Part shown: piece after piece, positions 17,024-26,000 of the stretch
Layout: the number at the start of each line of letters is the position of its first letter
Position numbering within the stretch: position 1 is the first letter of the stretch
Assembly (NCBI GenBank): GCA_002373165.1
Contig: DFJS01000038.1
Location: forward strand, 1 to 42,392
Direction of reading: 5' to 3'
DNA length: 42,392 nt
Source of the DNA: Ruminococcus sp. UBA3665
GTDB lineage: Bacteria > Bacillota > Clostridia > Oscillospirales > Ruminococcaceae
Made by a program: the position numbers and the translations under genes
Notes under the pieces: model-generated
The model's input: only the letters and a program-made list of their open reading frames with translations
What the model was told of the DNA's origin: nothing
Databases searched by the model: none

Positions 17024-17626
17024 TCAGAGTGCGGCGAAATTACGCAGAATCTGCAAACCAACTTCTCCGCTTTTTTCGGGATGGAACTGTGCGCCGAATA
17101 CATATTTATGATCTGTAATCAGAGCCGGAACTGTTCCGCCGTATTCCACCCATGCGGAAAGCTGTGTTTCATTCTGACAGTTTGCCATATAGGAATGCAC
17201 AAAATAAACATAAGCTTCTTCCGGAAGATCTTTCAGCAGAGCGCAGGAATTTTTAATTTCCAGCTTATTCCAGCCCATATGCGGAATAATAAGATCTTTC
17301 GCAGGAATTTTATCCACTGTGCCGGGAATCAGGTCTAACCCGTCACACTCTTCAAATTCAAAGCTTTTGGTCAGGAGCATCTGCATTCCCAGACAAATTC
17401 CCAGAAACGGCTTTTTCTGTGCCTGTTCCTTCAGGACGGGAATCAGATTTTTATTGCCGAGCATCTTCATGGCACTGGGAAACGCCCCCACGCCGGGAAG
17501 AATAATTTTATCTGCCTGTTCGATGACAGAAATTTCATCCGTCAGCTGATTTTCGATTTGCAGATAATTCAGCGCATTCCGGACACTGAAAATATTCCCT
17601 GCGCCGTAGTCAATAATTGCAATCAT
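17024..17626 (-). CDS. hisH: Imidazole glycerol phosphate synthase, glutaminase subunit
   Basis: A 200-aa class I glutamine amidotransferase that feeds ammonia to HisF. The triad is visible: C78 in GICLGMQ, H182 and E184 in FHPEKS. The oxyanion-strand motif PGVGAF is near residue 44. It begins 2 bases after the hisB stop, so translation is coupled. Its partner hisF is separated from it by the two LRR genes, the S51 gene, the 45-aa gene and hisA. Confidence 0.97.
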   Translation of the reverse strand: MIAIIDYGAGNIFSVRNALNYLQIENQLTDEISVIEQADKIILPGVGAFPSAMKMLGNKNLIPVLKEQAQKKPFLGICLGMQMLLTKSFEFEECDGLDLIPGTVDKIPAKDLIIPHMGWNKLEIKNSCALLKDLPEEAYVYFVHSYMANCQNETQLSAWVEYGGTVPALITDHKYVFGAQFHPEKSGEVGLQILRNFAAL

Positions 17627-17628
17627 GA

Positions 17629-18210
17629 TTAGCCTAACATTCCTTTCGTGGAGAGAGTTTTTCCGGATTCGGCCGGAGCGGAGGCGATTTTCAGCGCGTG
17701 CGCGACTGCTTTGTAAAGAGCCTCGGTTTTATGATGATCGTTTTTGCCATACAGCACATTGCAGTGCAGAGTCAGTCCGGCATTGAAAGCGAATGCTCTC
17801 ATAAATTCTTCGGTCAGGCAGGCATCATATGTGCCGATCATCGGATTTGTGAATTCCGCATTGAATACCAGAAACGGCCGGTTGCAGATATCCAGACTAC
17901 AGAATGCAAGGCTTTCATCCATGGGAATATAGGCCGAACCATAACGGACGATTCCGGACTTGTTGCCTAATGCTTTTGCAAGAGCCTGTCCGAGGACAAT
18001 TCCGGTATCTTCGACGGTATGATGTGCATCCACATGAATATCTCCGACAGCGTGAATCTTCATAGAAATCCCACTATGCACGGAAAGAGCCGTCAGCATA
18101 TGGTCGAAAAATCCGATTCCGGTTGAGATTTCTGTTTTGCCGTCTTCCGGCAGAATGGTGACAGTAATATCTGTTTCTTTGGATGTTCTTGTAACGGTTG
18201 CAGTTGTCAA
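17629..18210 (-). CDS. hisB: Imidazoleglycerol-phosphate dehydratase
   Basis: A 193-aa monofunctional dehydratase making imidazole-acetol phosphate. The metal-binding blocks FFDHMLTALSVHSG, DAHHTVEDTG and KNDHHKTEALYKAVA are intact. There is no fused histidinol-phosphatase domain. The start codon is TTG (18208-18210), with GAGGTG 8 bases upstream and no in-frame ATG until residue 38, inside the conserved core. The 53-aa gene lies 30 bases upstream. Confidence 0.96.
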   Translation of the reverse strand: MTTATVTRTSKETDITVTILPEDGKTEISTGIGFFDHMLTALSVHSGISMKIHAVGDIHVDAHHTVEDTGIVLGQALAKALGNKSGIVRYGSAYIPMDESLAFCSLDICNRPFLVFNAEFTNPMIGTYDACLTEEFMRAFAFNAGLTLHCNVLYGKNDHHKTEALYKAVAHALKIASAPAESGKTLSTKGMLG

Positions 18211-18240
18211 GAAAAATCACCTCTTTATAAATTATTTTTA

Positions 18241-18402
18241 TCAGTCGCTGAATAAAGTTATCTTACCAAAAAAATCATCATATCTTGCTGTAATATCATA
18301 AAATATTCTTCTGCATTTTCGATAAGCAGTCCGCGCCGATTCTATTGCTTTATCGTTATGACCGTCAGCTTTTAATTTCTGAATAAATTCTTCTTCGGTC
18401 AT
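18241..18402 (-). CDS. 53-residue small protein, paralogue of the 66-aa protein at 28470-28670
   Basis: An ORF of 53 residues lying between hisC and hisB. Its first 20 residues (MTEEEFIQKLKADGHNDKAI) match the start of the 66-aa protein upstream of ispG (MTEAEF, KMKAMGWSDKAI) in a clear pattern, while the C-terminal halves differ. It is charged and probably helical, with no membrane segment. The ATG is 6 bases after the hisC stop, with no good ribosome binding site except inside hisC, so it may be translated by coupling. The resemblance to a second locus is the main evidence that it is real. Confidence 0.6.
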   Translation of the reverse strand: MTEEEFIQKLKADGHNDKAIESARTAYRKCRRIFYDITARYDDFFGKITLFSD

Positions 18403-18408
18403 AGCAGT

Positions 18409-19470
18409 TCATTGACCTTCGGCGAGAATTTCCTCCAGTGCGGAGAATAATTTCTGCATTTCTTCGGGTGTGCCGACTGTGATTCTCAGATACTGATTAA
18501 TTCTCGGTTTATTCCAGTAGCGGACGAAAATCTTCCGTTCTTTGAGCTTGTTGAAAATCGCGCCTGCATCATAATCCGGATGACTCGCAAAAATGAAATT
18601 ACTCTTGGAATCCGGGAAAACAAAGCCGAGTTCTGATAATTTTTTCTTAGCCTGCTCTCTGGTTTCGATAATCTTTCCGGTTGAAGATTTGAAATATGCT
18701 TCGTCTTTGAGAGTTTCCGCACCGCATAAAAGCGTGATGTGATTCATCGTATAAGAATTGATAGAAAATTTGACATCATTCATGCACTTGATTAATTTTT
18801 CCGAACCGATTGCAAAGCCGATTCTCATGCCGGCCATGCTCCGGGATTTCGAGAACGTCTGAATCACAAGCAGATTTTCATATTTTTCGAGCAGAGGCAG
18901 ACAGCTTTCTCCGCCGAAATCAATATAAGCCTCGTCAATCATGACAACGCTGTCCGGATTCGCCTGTAAGATTTCCTCAATCAAATCGAGAGATTCGAGC
19001 ACGCCGGTCGGGGCGTTCGGGTTCGGGAAGATGATGCCCCCGTTCGGGATTTTATAATCATCCGGATTGATTCTGAAATCCTCCGTCAGCGGAACGGTCT
19101 GATACGGAATTTGATAGACATCCGCCCAGACATCATAGAATGAATAGGTTACATCCGGAAAAAGAATCTTTTTTTCAGAATTGAAGAACGTCAGAAAGGC
19201 CATTGAGATGACATCATCCGAACCGACTCCGACAAAAATCTGATTCGGCTTGACATGATAAGTTTCGGCCAGCGCATTGACTAAGATTTCGGCGTTCGGG
19301 TCAGGATAGAGACGCATTCTTGCAATATCGAAATCATCCAGAATTTTCTGAACGCCGGGGGCAGGCGGATAGGGATTTTCATTTGTATTCAGTTTGATAA
19401 TATCCGAAACTTTCGGCTGTTCGCCGGGGGTGTAAGGCACCACCCGGCGGACATTATTTTCCCAGCTCAT
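18409..19470 (-). CDS. hisC: Histidinol-phosphate aminotransferase
   Basis: A 353-aa PLP enzyme transferring an amino group from glutamate to imidazole-acetol phosphate. The PLP lysine is K208 in TFSKSRSMAGMRIGF; N30 and N32 in NTNENPYPP and the conserved NPNAPTG and DEAYIDF blocks are present. AAGGAG precedes the ATG. It lies downstream of the DUF7660-like gene and upstream of the 53-aa gene. Confidence 0.96.
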   Translation of the reverse strand: MSWENNVRRVVPYTPGEQPKVSDIIKLNTNENPYPPAPGVQKILDDFDIARMRLYPDPNAEILVNALAETYHVKPNQIFVGVGSDDVISMAFLTFFNSEKKILFPDVTYSFYDVWADVYQIPYQTVPLTEDFRINPDDYKIPNGGIIFPNPNAPTGVLESLDLIEEILQANPDSVVMIDEAYIDFGGESCLPLLEKYENLLVIQTFSKSRSMAGMRIGFAIGSEKLIKCMNDVKFSINSYTMNHITLLCGAETLKDEAYFKSSTGKIIETREQAKKKLSELGFVFPDSKSNFIFASHPDYDAGAIFNKLKERKIFVRYWNKPRINQYLRITVGTPEEMQKLFSALEEILAEGQ

Positions 19471-19509
19471 GAGATTCAGCTCCTTTTGCTATATTGATAA
19501 ATTGGAATT

Positions 19510-19746
19510 TTATTCATAGATACTGCCGATATAAAGTAAAGCTGCGATAAAATCCCAATTTATATGATCAGGCAAATCAGTACCGGTATTTTTATAATAT
19601 CCGTCCATATCCTCTGTCCAGGCCGCTATAGATTCCAGATATTCTTTGATTGCGATATCCTGTACAGCAGATACGTAAAGCTTCATAAATTCTATGAAGT
19701 CTTTTTTGTTTTTAATTTTTCCCAGCATTTTAACATGTTCATTCAT
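19510..19746 (-). CDS. Small acidic protein, DUF7660-like
   Basis: A 78-aa protein. KKDFIEFMKLY, YLESIAAWTEDMDGYYKN and a terminal WDFIAALLYIGSIYE resemble small proteins now grouped as DUF7660, often found near toxin-immunity genes; this is from memory and needs a profile search. The start chosen (19744-19746) is 4 bases after the hisD stop with GAGGA at a good distance inside the hisD end; an 11-residue longer frame would overlap hisD. Function unknown. Confidence 0.6.
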   Translation of the reverse strand: MNEHVKMLGKIKNKKDFIEFMKLYVSAVQDIAIKEYLESIAAWTEDMDGYYKNTGTDLPDHINWDFIAALLYIGSIYE

Positions 19747-19750
19747 AATT

Positions 19751-21040
19751 TTAATCCTCGAAACGGACTTTAATCGCATTTGCGTGAGCGGTCAGGCCTT
19801 CGCGTTCGGCGATCAGAACAATATCATCTTTGGCCTCTCTGAGAGCATCTTCTGTGTAATAAATATAACTCGAACGCTTGATGAAGCTGTTCACGCCCAG
19901 AGGTGAGAAAAATCTTGCAGTTCCGCTTGTCGGGAGGACGTGATTCGGCCCTGCATAATAATCTCCGAGCGGTTCGGATGCGTAAGAGCCTAAGAACACA
20001 GACCCGGCATTATCAAGCTTGCCGATATATTCCAGCGGATTTTCCATGACGACTTCTAAGTGTTCCGGCGCGATAGCGTTCGCGAGTTCGACAGCCTGTT
20101 CTTTGGACTGTGCAATCAGAATTGCGCCGTAATTGGTCATAGATTCTTCGATAATTTCTTTGCGTTCCAGATAATTCATCTGTCGAATCACTTCTGCTTC
20201 GACTTTATCGGGAAGTGTCGGGTCAGTCGTGATTAAAATTGCAGAGGCAAGTTTATCATGTTCTGCCTGAGACATCAGATCAGCGGCGACGAATTTCGGG
20301 TCAGCAGATTCGTCCGCCATGACGAGAATTTCGCTGGGGCCTGCAATCATATCGATATCGACAATGCCGTATAATAATTTTTTCGCTGTTGCGACGAAGA
20401 TATTTCCGGGGCCGACGATTTTATCGACTTTCGGGATTTGTTCTGTTCCGTAAGCCAGAGCCGCGATTGCCTGGGCACCGCCGGACAGGAACACTCTGTC
20501 CACGCCGCAGATCGCTGCTGCAACGAGAATATCTTTATTCGGCGTACCATCCTTGCAGGGCGGCGTTACCATGATGATTTCTTTCACTCCTGCGATTTTG
20601 GCCGGAATGGCATTCATCAGAACACTGGACGGATAAGCAGCCGTTCCGCCGGGAACGTATAAGCCGACACGCTCCAGACCTCTGACTCTCTGGCCGAGAA
20701 TCACGCCGTTTTCTTTTGCATTCGTGAAGCCCTGCGATTTCTGGCGATTGTGGAAATCAGCAATATTTTCCTGTGCGTTCAGGAGCGCGTTGACAAATTC
20801 CTGATCGGCATTAGTCAGGGCATCGTTGATGACTTCGCGCGGCACTTCGTAATATTCCGGCAGATTGCCGTCGAATTTCTTAGTATAATTCTTGACAGCT
20901 TCATCGCCGCCGGTTCTGACAGTCTCGATAATTTCAGAGACGATTTCAGAAACTTTTTTATCTGTCTCGCCGGAACGGCGTTCCAGTTCTTTCAGGAATT
21001 CATATTCGGCAGAGCCGTCACATGTAATTTTTTTAATCAT
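19751..21040 (-). CDS. hisD: Histidinol dehydrogenase
   Basis: A 429-aa zinc enzyme that oxidises histidinol to histidine in two NAD-dependent steps, the end of the pathway. Family blocks are intact: GLYVPGGTAAYPSSVLM, VGPGNIFVATAKK, DMIAGPSEILV, SQAEHDKLASA and APEHLEVV, which carry the zinc and catalytic His residues. The start at 21038-21040 has GGAGGAG upstream and overlaps the hisG end by 8 bases; a 12-residue longer frame was rejected. Confidence 0.97.
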   Translation of the reverse strand: MIKKITCDGSAEYEFLKELERRSGETDKKVSEIVSEIIETVRTGGDEAVKNYTKKFDGNLPEYYEVPREVINDALTNADQEFVNALLNAQENIADFHNRQKSQGFTNAKENGVILGQRVRGLERVGLYVPGGTAAYPSSVLMNAIPAKIAGVKEIIMVTPPCKDGTPNKDILVAAAICGVDRVFLSGGAQAIAALAYGTEQIPKVDKIVGPGNIFVATAKKLLYGIVDIDMIAGPSEILVMADESADPKFVAADLMSQAEHDKLASAILITTDPTLPDKVEAEVIRQMNYLERKEIIEESMTNYGAILIAQSKEQAVELANAIAPEHLEVVMENPLEYIGKLDNAGSVFLGSYASEPLGDYYAGPNHVLPTSGTARFFSPLGVNSFIKRSSYIYYTEDALREAKDDIVLIAEREGLTAHANAIKVRFED

Positions 21041-21671
21041 TGAGTTTCTCCTCCACTTTCTTGACAAGATCTTCAATTTCTTTCTGACGCATTTTCAGGC
21101 TGACGGTATTCACAATCAGCCGGGCGGAAATCTGTGCAACATCTTCCACGACTTCCAGACCGTTTTCTTTGAGGGTAGTTCCTGTTTCGACGATATCAAC
21201 AATGCCGTCGGCCAGCCCCAGAAGCGGCGCAAGTTCGACAGAGCCTTCTATTTTGATAATATCCACATCCATATGTTTCTGTTCAAAAAAGGCCTTTGTC
21301 ACGTTGGGATATTTCGAGGCGATTGTCTTCACGCCGAAGCCGTCATAGAACGGATAATCTTTCTTAGTTGCCAGCGCGAACTTGCATTTGCCGAACCCCA
21401 GATTGACGAGTTCAAATAATTTGCCGTTCATTTCCATCAGCGTATCTTTGCCGACAACGCCCATATCGCAAACGCCGTGCTCGACATACGTGATGACATC
21501 GGCGGCTTTGGCAAGCACGACTTCCAGATTGCCGTCCGGAATCGGCAGAATCAGCTTTCTGCCTTTTTCGTGGACTGCCGTGCAGTCATAGCCTAAGCTT
21601 TCCAGAAGCTTGACAGTATCTTTTTCGAGTCTGCCCTTTGTCAGAGCAATCCGGAGCGGTTTAGAATTCAT
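21033..21671 (-). CDS. hisG: ATP phosphoribosyltransferase, short catalytic subunit
   Basis: A 212-aa short-form HisG (HisGs) catalysing the first step: ATP plus PRPP to PR-ATP. LRIALTKGRLEKD and the PRPP-binding stretch DIVETGTTLKENGLEV are clear. It lacks the C-terminal regulatory domain of long HisG, so it needs HisZ, encoded immediately upstream. The ATG at 21669-21671 overlaps the hisZ end by 11 bases, with GGAGGT inside hisZ. An in-frame TTG one codon earlier was not chosen. Confidence 0.97.
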   Translation of the reverse strand: MNSKPLRIALTKGRLEKDTVKLLESLGYDCTAVHEKGRKLILPIPDGNLEVVLAKAADVITYVEHGVCDMGVVGKDTLMEMNGKLFELVNLGFGKCKFALATKKDYPFYDGFGVKTIASKYPNVTKAFFEQKHMDVDIIKIEGSVELAPLLGLADGIVDIVETGTTLKENGLEVVEDVAQISARLIVNTVSLKMRQKEIEDLVKKVEEKLND

Positions 21672-22875
21672 CAATTTTTACCTCCAGTTCTTCAGTCTGT
21701 TCGGAAGAAATCAGAATAATTCTGGAAATTTTCCGGTCTTTGGCGTATTCTTCAGAAAGATCAAAATCAGAAAACAGCGAATATTCCACACACAGGCCCT
21801 GTGCCCGGAGCTGTGCGGCTTTTCTGACGGCCTGGACTTCGCAGCCCGGCGCGGCAGCAATCAGCACATCCGGCGCGGCATGGACAGGCGGATTCTTCTT
21901 GCCGATGACGTTCGCCACGGCATCCACATTGACGGCCATCCCCACAGCCGGGATATCATAGCCGAATTCGGATAATAATTTATCATAGCGGCCGCCGGAG
22001 AGCACTTCTTCGCCGTAGCCTTCCAGATAGCCTTTCAGTACCAGCCCTGTATAATAATCCGTCTTGTTGACAAGTCCCAGATCGATAGTAATTTTGCATT
22101 CCGGATTGATTTCTTTCACAGTATGATATAAACCGCGCATATTTTCCAGGATTTCAGTAATTCTGGCATCGCGGAAAATCTCGTCTGCACGGTCGAATAC
22201 TTCCTCTTCGCCGAACAGAGTCGGGAGTTTTTTCAGTGCATTTGTGATTTTATGCTCGCCGATTTTGTCAAGCAAATCATTGAGAGCCGGATAATTTTTA
22301 GATTCAATCAGCATCCGGATTTCCTCTTTCTGTGCCGGAGTGGCATTCAGGCGGAGCATGAGTTCTTTAAAAATCCGGATATCGCCGAGTTCCAGCGAAT
22401 AGCTGACAGCATTCCCCATGCTGGAGAGCACTTCCAGAGCCGCGGAAATAACTTCGATATCGGCCATTTCGGAAGCAGAGCCGATCAGTTCAATTCCTGT
22501 CTGATTAATCTCAGTACTGCGGCCTTTGAGGGACGGGGCAAAATGATAGACGGGCTGGGTATAATACAGCCGGATAGGGAGCATGGCCTCTTTCAGGCGA
22601 GTGGCGACAACACGGGCGATCGGAACTGTGCTGTCGGGGCGCAGAACGACGATTCTGCCTTTGTTGTCGGTAAGTTTGCAAAGTTCTTCCTGCGGAAAAT
22701 AGAGCGAATTCTGATGGAAGACATCATAGAATTCCAGGCCGGGCGTAATTACGCGGGAGTAGCCCATTTTTTTAAAAATTTCTCTTGTTTTCGTTTCGAC
22801 AAGACGTTTCATTGCACATTCATCCCAAAGGAAATCTTTGGTGCCTTCGGGGGTGATCAAATCATACTGGCGCAT
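21661..22875 (-). CDS. hisZ: ATP phosphoribosyltransferase regulatory subunit
   Basis: A 404-aa class II aminoacyl-tRNA synthetase paralogue that binds histidine and activates short HisG. It resembles HisRS (TPEGTKDFLWDE; RPDSTVPIARVVATRLKE; YTQPVYHFAP; LSGGRYDKLLSEFG) but ends with a degenerate C-terminal region instead of a normal anticodon-binding domain. The start at 22873-22875 has GAGGT 5 bases upstream. It is the first gene of the his operon, about 42 bases from the -10 box, leaving a leader too short for a T-box. Confidence 0.95.
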   Translation of the reverse strand: MRQYDLITPEGTKDFLWDECAMKRLVETKTREIFKKMGYSRVITPGLEFYDVFHQNSLYFPQEELCKLTDNKGRIVVLRPDSTVPIARVVATRLKEAMLPIRLYYTQPVYHFAPSLKGRSTEINQTGIELIGSASEMADIEVISAALEVLSSMGNAVSYSLELGDIRIFKELMLRLNATPAQKEEIRMLIESKNYPALNDLLDKIGEHKITNALKKLPTLFGEEEVFDRADEIFRDARITEILENMRGLYHTVKEINPECKITIDLGLVNKTDYYTGLVLKGYLEGYGEEVLSGGRYDKLLSEFGYDIPAVGMAVNVDAVANVIGKKNPPVHAAPDVLIAAAPGCEVQAVRKAAQLRAQGLCVEYSLFSDFDLSEEYAKDRKISRIILISSEQTEELEVKIDEF

Positions 22876-22916
22876 AGAATACCTCATTTCTGTTTTTATT
22901 GCTTTACCATAGTAAT

Positions 22917-22945
22917 ATATTAACATGATATAATTAGTTTGTCAA
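22917..22945 (-). promoter_or_regulatory. Promoter of the histidine operon
   Basis: On the minus strand a perfect TTGACA (22940-22945), 17 bases, then TAATAT (22917-22922), about 42 bases upstream of hisZ. The predicted leader is about 35 bases with no run of His codons and no T-box-like structure. Between polC and this promoter (22946-23045) I see no clear terminator, so read-through from polC is possible. Confidence 0.92.
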
Positions 22946-23045
22946 GGGGGAATTTTATGATTTTATGATTTCCGTGATATTGTTGCAATCATTCCGCAAT
23001 TCAACAGATAAATAATAGCTCTTTTAATAAACGCACTCACGGAAT

Positions 23046-26000
23046 TCAAAACAGCGATAATTGAGTTGTTTCGGGAAGATCTCCGAACGCGCCCATCGAT
23101 TCCAGCAGTTCGATGATTGTTTTCGTCGTGCCGCTTTTATAACGGAATTCTTCAATTGAAAGATAATCGCCGCTCTGTGCGGTCTGATAAATACCAACGG
23201 CGGCATTTTCTCCCACGCCCGGCAGAGCCGAAAACGGAATCCGGATTTTTCCGTTTTCAATCAAAAATTCCGATGCATGGGATTTTTTCAGATCAATCGG
23301 CAGGAATTCCATCGGTTTTCCGTCAATGGAACGGGACATCATCTCGTTGGTAATCAGAAGAATATCATAAAGATCAGATTCTTTTTTAGTGCGGTTATTG
23401 CCTTTGGCCTGGAGTTCGACAATTTTATCTCTGACAGCATCGATTCCCTGCACAGCAAGTCCGGCATCGAAATCGCCGCCGCGCACGGTAAAGAAAGTGG
23501 CATAATATTCCAGAGGTCTGTAGAGCTTAAACCAGCCGATTTTCATTGCCGCGATGATATAGGCGGCCGCGTGAGCTTTTGGAAACATATATTTTATCCG
23601 AAGACAGCTGTTGATATACCATTCGGGTACATCATGATCCCGAAGCATTTTCAGAACATTTTCGTCAAAGAGCTGTTTTGCCTTGCCCTTACGGGTGAAT
23701 TCCATGATTTTGAAAGCCCATTTCGGCTCTACGCCCTTGTACAGCAGATAGGTCATAATGCTGTCGCGTGTCCCGATGACTTCCGAAATTGTACAGATTT
23801 TCTGATCAATCAGATCTTTGGCATTGCCAAGCCATACATCTGTGCCGTGCGACAGCCCCGAAATCTGCAAAAAATCGCTGAATTTAGTAGGTTTGGCATC
23901 CATCAGCATCTGAATTGTGAAGCTTGTGCCCATTTCCGGAATGCCAAGGCTTCCTGTTTCGCAGAAGATATCTTCTGCGGTCACTCCCAGAACAGAGCAG
24001 TCCGTACACATCTTGATGACATTAGGGTCATAGCCAGGAATGTCATTGATTTTCAGGCCTGTGAGATCTTCCAGATGTTTATAAATCGTCGGCACAACAT
24101 GGCCGAGTTCATCAAGTTTCAGAATCGTATCATGCAGGGAATTAAAATCAAAATGTGTCGTGATGACATCAGAATCGGCAGAATCCGCCGGGTGCTGTAC
24201 GGGAGTGAAGTCATAGACTTCATAATCTGACGGAACGACTACCATGCCGCCGGGATGCTGACCTGTCGTGCGTTTTACGCCGGTACAGCCGATAGCCAGA
24301 CGGTTTTCTTCCGTAGGATTGAGTGAAACGCCGATTTCTTCCAGATATTTCTTGACAAAGCCGTAAGCTGTTTTATCCGCAATCGAACCGATAGTTCCGG
24401 CCTTGAAGACGTTTTCCCGTCCGAAGAGTTCTTCTGTATAACGATGTGCGCTGGACTGGTATTCATTGGAGAAGTTCAGGTCAATATCCGGAGCTTTATC
24501 GCCGTCGAATCCCAGGAACGTTTCAAACGGAATGTCATGGCCGTCGTGCAGGAGTTCTTCCCCGCACCGGGGGCATTTTTTTGCCGGAAGGTCGAAGCCT
24601 GAACCATAGCTGCCGTCCGTGATGAATTCGCTGTACCTGCATTTTTTGCAGATATAGTGCGGCACAAGCGGATTGACTTCCGAAATGCCGGCCATCGATG
24701 CCACAAAGGACGAGCCGACAGAACCTCTCGAACCTACATGATAGCCGTGTTCTTCTGAATTATATACCAGTTTCTGGGCAATCATATACAGAACTGAAAA
24801 TCCATGCTTAATAATAGAATCCAGTTCTCTGCTGAGACGTTTTTCCACGATTTCGGGCAGAGGCGAACCATAGATTTCTTCCGCACGGGTATGCGTGATT
24901 CTGACAAGGTCTTCTTCCGCGCCGTCGATGCTGGGCGTGAACGTTCCCTTCGGAATAGGGAACACATGTTCGCAGGCATCGGCAATCCGGCGCGTATTGG
25001 CAATGACGATTTCCTTTGCTTTCTCCTCGCCAAGATAAGAAAATTCCTGGAGCATTTCGTCCGTTGTCCGGAGATAGAGCGGCGGCTGTTCTTCGGAATC
25101 AGAAAACCCGTGGGTTGCTGTCAGGATTTTTCTGTAAATGCCGTCTTTCTCGTCCAGAAAATGCACATCACAGGTAGCAACAACAGGAATATTTAATTTT
25201 TCACCAAGCGCGATGATTTTTCTGTTATAATCCCGGAGCTGTTCCTCATCGCGGGCAATGCCTTTCTGAATCATGAAGGCATTATTGGCAATCGGCTGAA
25301 TCTCAAGATAATCATAAAATTTTGCCAGTTTTTCGAGTTCTTCATCAGATTTATGATCTACCACAGCCGAAAACAGTTCTCCGGCCTCGCAGGCCGAACC
25401 GAAAATCAGGCCTTCTCTGTGTTCCAGAAGCACAGATTTGGGAATCTGCGGATGACGGTAAAAACAATGCAGATGCCCGTAAGAAACAAGCTTGTACAGA
25501 TTTTTCAGTCCTACTTGATTCCGCACAAGAATAATCTGATGATAGGCTCTTAATTTTTTAAGATCAATCAAATCGGCTTTGGTATTAAAATCCTGGAGCG
25601 TTGCAATCTGCTTGTCTTTCATCAGCCGCTGTGCCAGTGAGATATAAATCTTAGCAAGCATCAAAGCATCATCGGAAGCTCTGTGATGATCAAATTTGCC
25701 GAGTTTCAGGTGTTTTGCCACGACATCGAGCTTATGCTTGCCGAGTGACGGCAGGGCAGACTGACATAAAATCAGCGTATCCATCCAGCTGTAAGAAAAC
25801 TCAATTTCATGCCGCCGGCAGACAGAGTTGATAAAATTGGTATCGAATTCGGCATTATGGGCGGCCAGCACGGGATTTTCTCCGCAGAATTCCATAAATT
25901 TCCGGACTGCTTCGGCTTCTTTGGGGGCATCGGCGACCATTTCGTCTGTAATGCCTGTCAGTTCCGTGATATTGGCCGGAATATGCTGTTCCGGATTCAC

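Noticed and set aside
22876..22916. T-box or peptide attenuator in front of the his operon
   Set aside because: The leader from the predicted start site to hisZ is only about 35 bases, with no His codon run and no stem structures.
22946..23045. Inverted repeat TTCCGTGA / TCACGGAA after polC as a terminator
   Set aside because: The arms are only 8 bases, separated by about 65 bases, with no U-run following on the minus strand.
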